Assembly: GCA_050260415.1 (NCBI GenBank)
Contig: JBLNCE010000068.1
Location: 1 to 43,386, forward strand
DNA: 43,386 nt
Source: JBLNCE01 sp050260415
GTDB taxonomy: Bacteria > Bacillota > UBA4882 > JAAYXC01
Reading direction: 5' to 3'
Each line of letters starts with the position of its first letter. The first letter of the stretch is position 1. The position numbers and the translations under genes are program-made. Below, piece by piece: positions 6,146-14,192 of this stretch. A model generated the notes under the pieces. The model saw only the letters and a program-made list of their open reading frames with translations. It was not told the origin of the DNA and did no database searches.

Positions 6146-9040
6146 ATGGCGGTTGAACTGGCAAAAAACGTGACGGACAAATTGAGCGAGGAACGAATCC
6201 AATGCCACTTCGTCTCCAATACCCATTGGGACCGCGAGTGGCGGTATTCGGCGCAGCGTACCCGCTACATGTTGGTCTACATGCTGGACATGCTCTTTGA
6301 CATCTTCGCCAAGGAACCGGACTTCAAGTACTTCCACCTCGACTCCCAAACCCTTCCGCTTCAGGACTACCTGGAAGTCCGGCCGGAAAAGGAGGACTTG
6401 GTCCGCCAATACGTCTCGGAGGGCCGCCTCCAGATCGGCCCCTGGTTCTGCCTGCCGGACGAGTTTTGCGTCGGCGGCGAGTCGCTCGTGCGCAACCTGC
6501 TCCTCGGCCACAAGATCGCGCGGCGGTTCGGGCAGGTGAGCAAGACCGGGTATTCGCCCTTCTCGTGGGGGCAGATCTCGCAGATGCCCCAGATCTACCG
6601 CGGCTTCGGGATTGACGTCATGTCGTTCTATCGGGGCATCAATACCCTGGTGGCGCCGCGCTCGGAGTTCATCTGGGAGGGGCCGGACGGCACGCGCATC
6701 ATCGCGTCCCGTCTCGGCGCCCGTCCGCGCTACAACGTCTGGTACGTGATCCAGCGGCCGGTCTACTGGAACGAGGCGGACGAGAACAACCGTGTCATGT
6801 CCTGGCGGCGCGGCCATGGTCCGTTCCGCTTCATCGACCTGGCCAAGTGCGAACTGGATTATCAGTACGTTCACCCGGAGTTCGGCTACCACGCGGAGAA
6901 CATCCCCGCCCGGGCCGAGCAGGCCCTGCGCGAACAGGACAACGACTGGACGACGCCGCACCGCTTCTGGTCCGCCGGGCATGATTCTTCCTGCCCGGAT
7001 ATCCGCGAGGCACGGCTGATCCAGGATTGCCAAAAAGCGTTAGCCGGGCGCGCCGACGTCTTTCACAGCACCATTGCCGCCTTGCAGGACGGCATCCGTG
7101 CCAATCAACGGCCCGATTGGCCCGTCGTGAGGGGCGAGATGCGGCATCCCTACACCAAAGGGAGCACGAGCGGCCTAATGGGGTGGATCATCTCCGCCCG
7201 GATACGGCTAAAACAGGACAATTTCCAGACGGAACGGGAATTGACCGCCTACACCGAGCCGCTGGCCGTCTTCGCCAGCCTCCTCGGCGCGCCTTACCCG
7301 CAGAGCTTCATCGACCTCGCGTACAATTGGCTTCTCCAGAATCACGGCCACGATTCCATCGGCGGCTGCGGCCGCGACATCGTCGCCGAGGACGTTCTCT
7401 ACCGCTCCCGCCAGGCCCGCGAGATCTGCAACTGCGTGCTCGAGCGCGCGATGATGGACATTGCCGGGAGCATCAACCTCTCATGTTGGCCCGCGGACGA
7501 GATGGCGCTCGTCGTCTACAACCCGGCGCCGTTTGCGCGTTCAGAGGTGTTACCCGCCGTAATCGAGATTCCGCAGGAGTGGGGTTGCGACGGTTTCGCA
7601 GTCACCGATGACGAGGGCCGGGAGGTCCCCGTGCAGATCGTGGACCGTCCGATCCCGTATTACCAGGTCGTACAGAATCCGAATGACGTAGCCAACACCT
7701 ATCCGTCCAAACGGTTCCAGATCCGCGCGGCTTTTGCGGATGTGCCGGGCATGGGCTACCGCACTTACCGGGTGACGCCGCGCCCGCGGGCGCCGTTCGC
7801 GCAGCCAAAGACGATGCTCACCGGGCCGCAGACCATGGAGAACGAATTCCTGGCGGTGACGATCAAGAATAACGGCACCCTGGCTGTAAAGGACAGAGTG
7901 ACCGGACGTTCCTATGACCGCCTCGGCTATTTCCGCGATGCGAGCGAGATCGGTAATCCGTGGGAACATAAGACGGTGGCGAACGAGACGGTCTACACAA
8001 CCTTGAATGAGAAGGCCGAGGTAACCTTGGTCCGCGACGGCGAGTTGGAAGCCTCGTTCCGGGTCACGCTTAACTGGGCTCTGCCCGAGGGACGCGCCGC
8101 GGACGATAGAACCCGCAGCAGTCATCTGCGCCCTTACCGGATCGTCAATACCGTCACCCTGCGGCAAGGCCAACCCTGGGTCGAGATCGTCACGGAGATC
8201 GATAACACGGTCGAGGACCATTATCTACAGGTCTCTTTTCCCACCGGCATCGCGGCGGACAAAGTCGAGGTCCAGGGACAGTTCGATGTGCTCGAGCGCC
8301 CCATCGCCAAACCCGATTATGCGATCTATGACGAGGTGCCCATGACGGAGCACCCGATGAATTCGTTCGTCTCGATCGGCGACGGTCAAACGGGCGTGGC
8401 GCTCTTGAATGAAGGGCTAAAGGCATATGCCGTCGACGATAACGCCGACCGCACCATCAGCCTGACGCTGCTTAGATGTTTTCCCCTTCGCATCTGCGTT
8501 ACGCACGAGATGATCGACTACAGCCACCTGGACAAGGGGTCGCAGTGCCCGGGCAGGCACGTTTTCCGTTACGGATTCATGCCGCATCGGGGCGATTGGA
8601 TCGCGGGCGGGGTTTGGCAAGCGTCCGAACGCTTCAATCTCTCCTTCCACGCGGCGCAAGTGGGGCCGACCGGGCACGGGACCGAACCGCGTCAGAAATC
8701 CTTCTTGGAGCTCAGGCCGGAGAATCTCCATCTCAGTGCCGTCAAGCGCAGTGAAAGCGGGGAGGGCTGGGTGGTCAGGATCTTCAACCCGTACGCGGAA
8801 ACCGTGCATGGCTCAATCCGGTTCAACGGGGGATGGACCGGCCCGTGCGTTATACAGTCACCGGTCGAGCGTGTGAAGGCCGAGTATGCCCTGCCCGTGG
8901 GCAGAGGCGGCCGCTGGCGCAAGGTCCGCGCGACGACGCTCGAGGAGGTGCCGGAAGAGGAATTGGTGATGGACGCGGCCGGCTGGGTCGGGATCCAGAT
9001 CGGCGCAAAGAAGATCCTGACGTTGGAGTTTCTTCCCTAA
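6146..9040 (+). CDS. GH38 alpha-mannosidase-like protein with altered nucleophile motif
   Basis: 964 residues, the usual length of bacterial GH38 enzymes. The N-terminal domain starts with the zinc motif THWDREW (H27, D29) and the later zinc histidine is in NHGHDSIGG (H402). The C-terminal half is beta-rich, as in GH38. The family removes alpha-mannosyl units from glycans or mannosyl-glycerate derivatives using a zinc-assisted Asp nucleophile. Where GH38 normally has an Asp in a PD(S/T)FG-type segment, this protein reads GYSPFSWGQ, so F139 sits in the nucleophile position; the neighbouring QMPQI and FGID are conserved. It may be a subfamily with another chemistry or a displaced nucleophile. 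There is no signal peptide, so it acts on imported substrate. GAGGAG lies 6 nt before the ATG; the gene is second in the operon after the HAD gene. Confidence 0.85.
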   Translation: MAVELAKNVTDKLSEERIQCHFVSNTHWDREWRYSAQRTRYMLVYMLDMLFDIFAKEPDFKYFHLDSQTLPLQDYLEVRPEKEDLVRQYVSEGRLQIGPWFCLPDEFCVGGESLVRNLLLGHKIARRFGQVSKTGYSPFSWGQISQMPQIYRGFGIDVMSFYRGINTLVAPRSEFIWEGPDGTRIIASRLGARPRYNVWYVIQRPVYWNEADENNRVMSWRRGHGPFRFIDLAKCELDYQYVHPEFGYHAENIPARAEQALREQDNDWTTPHRFWSAGHDSSCPDIREARLIQDCQKALAGRADVFHSTIAALQDGIRANQRPDWPVVRGEMRHPYTKGSTSGLMGWIISARIRLKQDNFQTERELTAYTEPLAVFASLLGAPYPQSFIDLAYNWLLQNHGHDSIGGCGRDIVAEDVLYRSRQAREICNCVLERAMMDIAGSINLSCWPADEMALVVYNPAPFARSEVLPAVIEIPQEWGCDGFAVTDDEGREVPVQIVDRPIPYYQVVQNPNDVANTYPSKRFQIRAAFADVPGMGYRTYRVTPRPRAPFAQPKTMLTGPQTMENEFLAVTIKNNGTLAVKDRVTGRSYDRLGYFRDASEIGNPWEHKTVANETVYTTLNEKAEVTLVRDGELEASFRVTLNWALPEGRAADDRTRSSHLRPYRIVNTVTLRQGQPWVEIVTEIDNTVEDHYLQVSFPTGIAADKVEVQGQFDVLERPIAKPDYAIYDEVPMTEHPMNSFVSIGDGQTGVALLNEGLKAYAVDDNADRTISLTLLRCFPLRICVTHEMIDYSHLDKGSQCPGRHVFRYGFMPHRGDWIAGGVWQASERFNLSFHAAQVGPTGHGTEPRQKSFLELRPENLHLSAVKRSESGEGWVVRIFNPYAETVHGSIRFNGGWTGPCVIQSPVERVKAEYALPVGRGGRWRKVRATTLEEVPEEELVMDAAGWVGIQIGAKKILTLEFLP

Positions 9041-9146
9041 TTCACCCCGTGTATTGCGGCGGTTTTGCCGGCTCGAAAGCACGCGGTTGGCGATCGCCGG
9101 TGGAACCCGTTAATCGGTCGGACGGCAACGCCTTCCTCCCGGCTTT

Positions 9147-9173
9147 GCAGGAATTGGCCATGACATATCGAAG
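9147..9173 (+). promoter_or_regulatory. Sigma-H-like promoter upstream of the GntR/LacI regulator
   Basis: AGGAATT, 11 nt, ATCGAAG fits sigma-H with one change in the -10. It is followed by the short repeat GAAGATAGAAGATAGAAGG at 9169-9187. The regulator start is about 106 bp downstream. Confidence 0.5.
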
Positions 9174-9278
9174 ATAGAAGATAGAAGGTCAGCCGCCCGG
9201 GAGGACAACGACGATCTTGACATCATGCCGATTTCCAAGCCGGGGGCAATAATGAGCTATAGAAAGACGGAGATAGGC

Positions 9279-10484
9279 ATGGACCAGGAGACGAACCGTC
9301 CGCGTTACCGCGAGCTGGAGCAGTACATCAGGGAAAAGATCGCGTCCGGAGCATGGGCTCCGGGGCATCAGCTCCCCACCGAACGCGAGCTGGCGATGAT
9401 GTTCGGCGTCAGCAGGATCACGACTTCGCGGGCCTTGTTGGAGCTGCAAAACGCCGGCCTCGTGGTGCGCGAGCAGGGACGCGGCACATTTGTCAACCGG
9501 CCGTCCGCACCCAAGCCGGTCAAGGAACCCGGCGCGCAGCAGGACAATAACCCGCGCAACGATTTTTCCGGCCTGAATGTGGTGGCCATGGTGCTTCCCG
9601 ATACGATCGTCGATTCGGGCTTCAAGATGATCGAGGGTGCCGAAAAATGGCTTCGCCAGCGGCGCTACCGGTTGCTCTCGAGCGTATCCGATTTCAATCT
9701 CGATCGCGAGGCCGATCTGATCCACAGTCTCCTGCAGGACGGGGTCATGAACCTGATCCTGTATCCGATCGATTCCGAAGCCACGACAAAGGTGGTCGCC
9801 GAAGTACGGCACAAGGGCATGCGGGTGGTCATCATCGACCGCCGTCTCAATAACCTGTCGTTACCGTTCGTGGGCTCCGACAACTATGGCGCGGGGTACC
9901 AGGTTACGAAACACCTGATCAAGGTCGGGCACAGGCTGATTGCCTTCGCCAGCGGCGACGTGGGCTTGATCTCCTCGGTGGCCGAACGGTTTCGGGGATA
10001 CTGTACCGCGCTCGTGGAGGAAAAGCTGCCGGTCGATCCCGGTTTGGTGGTAAACGCCGGACAAATCGGCTGGCGATCGGCCAGCCTGCACCCTGTAGCG
10101 GCCGCGGACGACACCCCAGGTCTGACGGAGCAGGTCGCCGAGAAGACTCTGGACTATCTCTTCGCTCTGCGTTCAGACCGGCCTTCCGCCGTCGTGGCGG
10201 CCAACGACCGTACGGCCTTGATGCTCCTCCAGTCGGCGCTGCGGCGCGGCATCAGAGTTCCGGACGAGTTGGCGATTGTGGGCTTTGACAACCTGGCGGG
10301 CAGCGCGTCGGCGGAGGTTCCCTTGACCACCGTGCGGCAGCAGTTCAGGCACATGGGCCGGGAAGCGGCCAAGCTGGCCCTGGAGGGAGCGTCCGGCGCG
10401 GATGATAGCCCGCGGGAAGTCTTGCTCCCCACGGAATTGGTGATTCGCCGTTCCTGCGGTATGAAGGTATTGGCCGAAGCCTGA
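9279..10484 (+). CDS. GntR-type repressor with LacI-type sugar-sensing domain (AraR-like architecture)
   Basis: A winged-helix GntR domain at the N-terminus (PRYRELEQYIREKI, LPTERELAMMFGVSR, GRGTFV) is joined through a short linker to a periplasmic-binding-protein-like sensor of the LacI/GalR type (VVAMVLPD, FVGSDNYGAGY, AVVAANDRTAL, IVGFDN). This architecture is that of AraR, which leaves its operators on sugar binding. I chose the ATG at 9279 because GGAG at 9269-9272 lies 6 nt before it; earlier ATGs at 9225 and 9251 lack as good a site. The gene lies between the mannosidase operon and the sugar importer and is the obvious local regulator of both. The repeated TGGATATATCA sites are candidate targets, but GntR and LacI operators vary, so that link is inference. 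Confidence 0.85.
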   Translation: MDQETNRPRYRELEQYIREKIASGAWAPGHQLPTERELAMMFGVSRITTSRALLELQNAGLVVREQGRGTFVNRPSAPKPVKEPGAQQDNNPRNDFSGLNVVAMVLPDTIVDSGFKMIEGAEKWLRQRRYRLLSSVSDFNLDREADLIHSLLQDGVMNLILYPIDSEATTKVVAEVRHKGMRVVIIDRRLNNLSLPFVGSDNYGAGYQVTKHLIKVGHRLIAFASGDVGLISSVAERFRGYCTALVEEKLPVDPGLVVNAGQIGWRSASLHPVAAADDTPGLTEQVAEKTLDYLFALRSDRPSAVVAANDRTALMLLQSALRRGIRVPDELAIVGFDNLAGSASAEVPLTTVRQQFRHMGREAAKLALEGASGADDSPREVLLPTELVIRRSCGMKVLAEA

Positions 10485-10533
10485 GACCGCCGCACAAGCG
10501 GGATTCGGGATTATTGATTATAGGTAATCTTGT

Positions 10534-10559
10534 CAAAGTAATGGATATGTCATCTTAAT
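10534..10559 (+). promoter_or_regulatory. Operator-like site 2 (AATGGATATGTCA)
   Basis: AATGGATATGTCA at 10540-10552, followed by TCTTAAT. It lies about 140 bp before the sugar-binding protein gene. TTGTCA at 10530-10535 could be a -35 with the site inside the spacer, which would suit repression. Confidence 0.55.
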
Positions 10560-10688
10560 CCCTTTCGCCACACGGGAATGCGATAGATCATGATATTCGG
10601 GCAGTAATTCACGCCGCAGGAGGTGAGATCCCGATCGCTGTGACCCGTCGTGAGTAGTACGAACACATTTATTAATGGAGGGATTGCA

Positions 10689-12071
10689 GTGAAAAGAGTC
10701 CTAACCAGGCTGTTTGCCATCGGCACGCTGGTCGCGCTCGTGGCGTCGCTCGGCGCGGCAGCCGCGCAACCTCAGACAACCCTGGAGCTTTGGACCTGGA
10801 AAGTCGCCTTCAAGGCAGGCCTCGAAGCGGTCTGCAAGGAATACACCAAGCAGACAAAAGTAGCCGTCACCGTCAGGGTATTCCAGCCGGACGCGGCGTA
10901 CACCCAACGTGTCACCGCGGCGGCCAATGCCGGGGAACTGCCCGACGTTGTCTCATACTGGGCGCAAAGCAGGGCCCAGATCAATCCGGGCCTCGTAGAG
11001 ATGAGCAACGTCATCAAGTCCTGGGGCGTGCGCTTCCTCCCCGGCACGCTGGAATCGTGCTCGATCAATCAATATGACGTGAACAGCTTCAAGAATAATG
11101 TGAACGCCAACGAGTTCGAGAAGGCGTATAGGATTGGCGATTGTTACCTGGTGCCCATGGACTCCGGCACCTTCTACACCATCTACGCCAACAAGAAACT
11201 CCTCAAGGCGGCGGGCGTCCCCGCGGTCGCGCCCAAGACCTTCGAGGAATTGATCGACATGATGGTCAAGGTAAAGGAGAAGACCAAAGTACCGGGCTTC
11301 GTTTACGGCGGCAAGTGCGCCGATCTTCTGTACAACTGGATGCTGCAGGGGCTCTTGCTTTGCCAGGACGGAGTCGAGGGCGTGCAAGCCCTGGCCACCG
11401 GCAGGGCGAAAATGAGCGACCCCAAGTTCCTCGCGGTATTGAAGGCCTTTGAGACGATCGGCAAGAAAGGTCTACTTATGCCGGGTGTGGTCCAGACCGA
11501 CATCGACCCCGCGGACGCGGCCTTCGCCGCCGGCAAAGCCGCCTTCTCCCTCGGCGGTACCTTCTCGCTGGCCTCCATGGTGGCGAACGGGATGAATCCC
11601 AATGACGTCATGACCTTCATCGTGCCTCCGCTCAAAGGTGCCAAGCTTCCGACGCTGGAGCTGAACCCGTTCCCCCTGATCGGTTTCGGCGTGGCCAGGA
11701 ATTCCAAGCACCAGAAAGAAGCGATGGGGCTCATCCAATTCTTCCTGCGCCCGGATATGCAGGCACTGTACGCCAGGGTTTCCAACGACGTACCGGTCAT
11801 CGTCATGACACCAGCCGAGAGAGCTAAAGCCGGCGCCAACGTGGCTTCCTTCCTCAAGGCGTTCAGCCCGAACAGAGCGCCGCTTACCATCGCTCTGGAC
11901 TATATGAACTACCTCAGGGATAAGACGCCCACCGCCAATCTCTTTGGCAATCTGCAGGCGATGGCCATCGGCCAGAAGACGGCCGAAGCCGCCGCCGCCC
12001 AGTGGGACCTGGAGATGGCCGTGCGCAGACAATCGGAGAAAGAATCTGGTGCATACCCGTTCAATAATTGA
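10689..12071 (+). CDS. ABC transporter sugar-binding protein (family 1)
   Basis: An extracellular solute-binding protein of about 460 residues, MalE/UgpB-like. It starts with a signal peptide (VKRVLTRLF, hydrophobic core, cleavage likely after GAAAAQ) and then LELWTWK, typical of family 1 mature ends. There is no lipobox, which fits a periplasmic protein in a diderm cell. I chose the GTG at 10689, with GGAGGG at 10677-10682 spaced by 6 nt, over an upstream GTG at 10650 that would push the signal peptide inwards. It captures an oligosaccharide for the two permeases that follow. No ATPase gene is in the window; MsmX-type shared ATPases commonly serve such systems. Confidence 0.9.
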   Translation: MKRVLTRLFAIGTLVALVASLGAAAAQPQTTLELWTWKVAFKAGLEAVCKEYTKQTKVAVTVRVFQPDAAYTQRVTAAANAGELPDVVSYWAQSRAQINPGLVEMSNVIKSWGVRFLPGTLESCSINQYDVNSFKNNVNANEFEKAYRIGDCYLVPMDSGTFYTIYANKKLLKAAGVPAVAPKTFEELIDMMVKVKEKTKVPGFVYGGKCADLLYNWMLQGLLLCQDGVEGVQALATGRAKMSDPKFLAVLKAFETIGKKGLLMPGVVQTDIDPADAAFAAGKAAFSLGGTFSLASMVANGMNPNDVMTFIVPPLKGAKLPTLELNPFPLIGFGVARNSKHQKEAMGLIQFFLRPDMQALYARVSNDVPVIVMTPAERAKAGANVASFLKAFSPNRAPLTIALDYMNYLRDKTPTANLFGNLQAMAIGQKTAEAAAAQWDLEMAVRRQSEKESGAYPFNN

Positions 12072-12102
12072 TCCTCGCTCGGTCCCCAATGTATGCATCC
12101 AC

Positions 12103-12133
12103 GCCGGGAGGGGTTTTGACGGCTCCTCCCGGC
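12103..12133 (+). promoter_or_regulatory. Intercistronic stem-loop between binding-protein and permease genes
   Basis: GCCGGGAGG at 12103-12111 pairs with CCTCCCGGC at 12125-12133 across a 13-nt loop. There is no T-run, so full termination is unlikely. Such hairpins commonly protect the binding-protein message and lower permease expression, as in malE-malF. Confidence 0.6.
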
Positions 12134-12157
12134 CGGTCAGTAAGGGGGGCGCAAGGG

Positions 12158-13129
12158 ATGTCGCTGTATGAAGAGGATCCGGAAGCGCGCGCGCGAAGAA
12201 GGGCGCACAGAAGACGCCGTCTGCGCGAGAATTTGGTGGGGTATAGTTTTATCACGCCGGCACTGGGATTGTTCCTCGCCGTCGGCCTTTTTACCGTGGC
12301 TTTCTCCGTATATCTCGCCTTTTTTCAGTGGAAAGGCGTGGACTTCAAGCTCATGGTCTATCGGGGTCTGACCTACAACTTCAAACGTTTTCTCCTAGGT
12401 TTCGAGGATCCGTTCCTGCCGCCGGCCGTGGCGCGGGCGGTATGGCATAACATAGAGATGCTCCTAGGTTTGGTGGTCACCATCCCGCTTGCCCTGGCGA
12501 TCTCCGTGGCTCTCAAAAGGCTGCGCCGGGGTCAAGTCGTGTTCAGGACCGTGTATTTTCTGCCGATGGTCGCCTCGGGCGTCGCCATCTATTACATGTG
12601 GATGGGTGTCCTGGCGCCGGACGGTTTGATCAACAACTGGCTGCAGGCCATCGGCTTGGGAGGTTTGGCCGCCTGGAACGGCTGGCTGGCGCAGCCGAAC
12701 ACCGCCCTCTGGACCTTGGTGGGCACGGGCGTTTGGTCCGCGCTCCCGGGCGCCATGATATTGTACTACGCGGGGCTGCAGACCGTGGACAACGATCTCT
12801 ACGAGGCGGCCGAGGTGGACGGAGCCTCCAGGTGGCAGCAACTCCTCCACATCACCTGGCCCATGTTGCGCCCGATCACCGTCATCCTGGTCGTCAACGG
12901 TTTGGCCAATATGTTCAGCGCGTTCGAACACGTCTGGATCATGACCCAGGGCGGCCCGGCCGGGTCCACCGAGGTCATCGGGACAATGCTGTACCAGATG
13001 GCGTTCTATGGATTCAGCGGCTACCAGGGCCGGCTCGACCTGGGCCTGGCCGCGGCGATCTCCTGGTTCCTGTTCCTCTTCACTTTCGGGTTTTCCATTA
13101 TCAGCGTGCGCTATCTGCAACGTGACTAA
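12158..13129 (+). CDS. ABC sugar transporter permease, MalF/UgpA type
   Basis: About 323 residues with six predicted membrane helices, beginning with a basic cytoplasmic stretch (EARARRRAHRRRRL). The conserved EAA loop reads EAAEVDGASRWQQLLHITWP, which contacts the ATPase. I chose the ATG at 12158: six G at 12144-12149 are spaced by 8 nt, and starting at 12068 would overlap the previous gene and run through the hairpin. It is the first of two inner-membrane subunits in the importer, next to its MalG-type partner. Confidence 0.9.
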   Translation: MSLYEEDPEARARRRAHRRRRLRENLVGYSFITPALGLFLAVGLFTVAFSVYLAFFQWKGVDFKLMVYRGLTYNFKRFLLGFEDPFLPPAVARAVWHNIEMLLGLVVTIPLALAISVALKRLRRGQVVFRTVYFLPMVASGVAIYYMWMGVLAPDGLINNWLQAIGLGGLAAWNGWLAQPNTALWTLVGTGVWSALPGAMILYYAGLQTVDNDLYEAAEVDGASRWQQLLHITWPMLRPITVILVVNGLANMFSAFEHVWIMTQGGPAGSTEVIGTMLYQMAFYGFSGYQGRLDLGLAAAISWFLFLFTFGFSIISVRYLQRD

Positions 13130-13214
13130 GAGACCCGGATTTCAAAGCACCTTGACTGGCTGTGGCTATGCCCATACAGTAAATATCCTCACCCGTAGAT
13201 GGGAGGGGTTTTCC

Positions 13215-14057
13215 ATGGTACGTGAGAACCGGCTGGGAACGGCTTTCAGATTGGTCTTTCTCACTCTCTTCGCGGTGACCTGTCTCTTTCCGTTCCTTTG
13301 GATGCTCGGCACCGCCTTGAAACCGGGCACCGAGGCGCTGAACAATCCCTCGCTCCTGCCCAGGGCGGGCGTATCGGCCATGAACTGGCGGATCTTCGCC
13401 GATGTTTGGCGGCGGATCGATTTTCCCATCTATTTCTTCAACTCGGTCAAGGTCTCGTTCTTCGTCGTGGCGGGACAACTCCTGATTTACAGCATGGCGG
13501 GATTCGCCTTCGCCAAGCTGCGCTTTATCGGCCGGGACCTCCTGTTCTACGGTTTTCTTGCCTTGTTGTTCGTGCCATCCTTCGCCGTGGTCATAACGCT
13601 CATGCCCCTGGAGGCTAAATTCGGCATCCTCAATACCCATCTCGGGGTCATCCTGCCGATGATCAACGGGGCGGCCCCTTTTGCCATCTTCCTTTTCCGC
13701 AACTACTTCAAGACCATTCCGCATGAATTATTCGAGAGCGCTGTCCTGGACGGAGCGGGGGAATATCGCATCTATGCGACGATCTTTCTACCCCTTGCCA
13801 AGCCGGCGTTGGCCACCCTGGCGATCATGAACTTCCTCAGCTCGTGGAATGCATTGCTCTGGCCCCTGGTCTGCCTCCGGGACGAGAAGCTCTTTACCCT
13901 GCCGCTGGGCCTGATGTATCTCAACACCAGCATGTTCGTTCAGTACAACGTGCTGATGGCGGGCGGCCTGATCGCCCTGGCCCCGACCATCGTGGTCTTC
14001 CTGTTCATGCAGAAGTATTATATCGCCGGTTTGACGGCGGGTGCGGTCAAGGCATAA
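13215..14057 (+). CDS. ABC sugar transporter permease, MalG/UgpE type
   Basis: About 280 residues with six membrane helices and the EAA loop ESAVLDGAGEYRIYATIFLP. The ATG at 13215 is preceded by GGGAGGGG at 13201-13208, 6 nt away; an upstream extension to 13008 would overlap the MalF-type gene by over 100 bp and is rejected. The C-terminus (QKYYIAGLTAGAVK) is the usual one for this subunit. It forms the channel with the preceding permease. Confidence 0.9.
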   Translation: MVRENRLGTAFRLVFLTLFAVTCLFPFLWMLGTALKPGTEALNNPSLLPRAGVSAMNWRIFADVWRRIDFPIYFFNSVKVSFFVVAGQLLIYSMAGFAFAKLRFIGRDLLFYGFLALLFVPSFAVVITLMPLEAKFGILNTHLGVILPMINGAAPFAIFLFRNYFKTIPHELFESAVLDGAGEYRIYATIFLPLAKPALATLAIMNFLSSWNALLWPLVCLRDEKLFTLPLGLMYLNTSMFVQYNVLMAGGLIALAPTIVVFLFMQKYYIAGLTAGAVKA

Positions 14058-14139
14058 TAGAGGTTCGCCGCTGGTTGCTCGGCGCTCGTGGAACAGGCTT
14101 GTGCCCGATCTAGATACGTACCCGGCAGTGTATTTCCGG

Positions 14140-14183
14140 TATAATGCGCTTCCGCCTCCTCAACCGCGGCGGGTCAAAGGAGG
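14140..14183 (+). promoter_or_regulatory. TATAAT -10 and ribosome site before the pectate-lyase-fold gene
   Basis: TATAAT at 14140-14145 is a perfect -10, but no good -35 is seen 16-18 nt upstream. AAAGGAGG ending at 14183 lies 9 nt before the ATG at 14193. A separate promoter here would let the secreted protein be made apart from the transporter. Confidence 0.4.
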
Positions 14184-14192
14184 TTTAGTACA

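Noticed and set aside
13008..13214. Extended N-terminus of the second permease
   Set aside because: It would overlap the first permease by more than 100 bp; the ATG at 13215 has an excellent ribosome site and a normal permease N-terminus.
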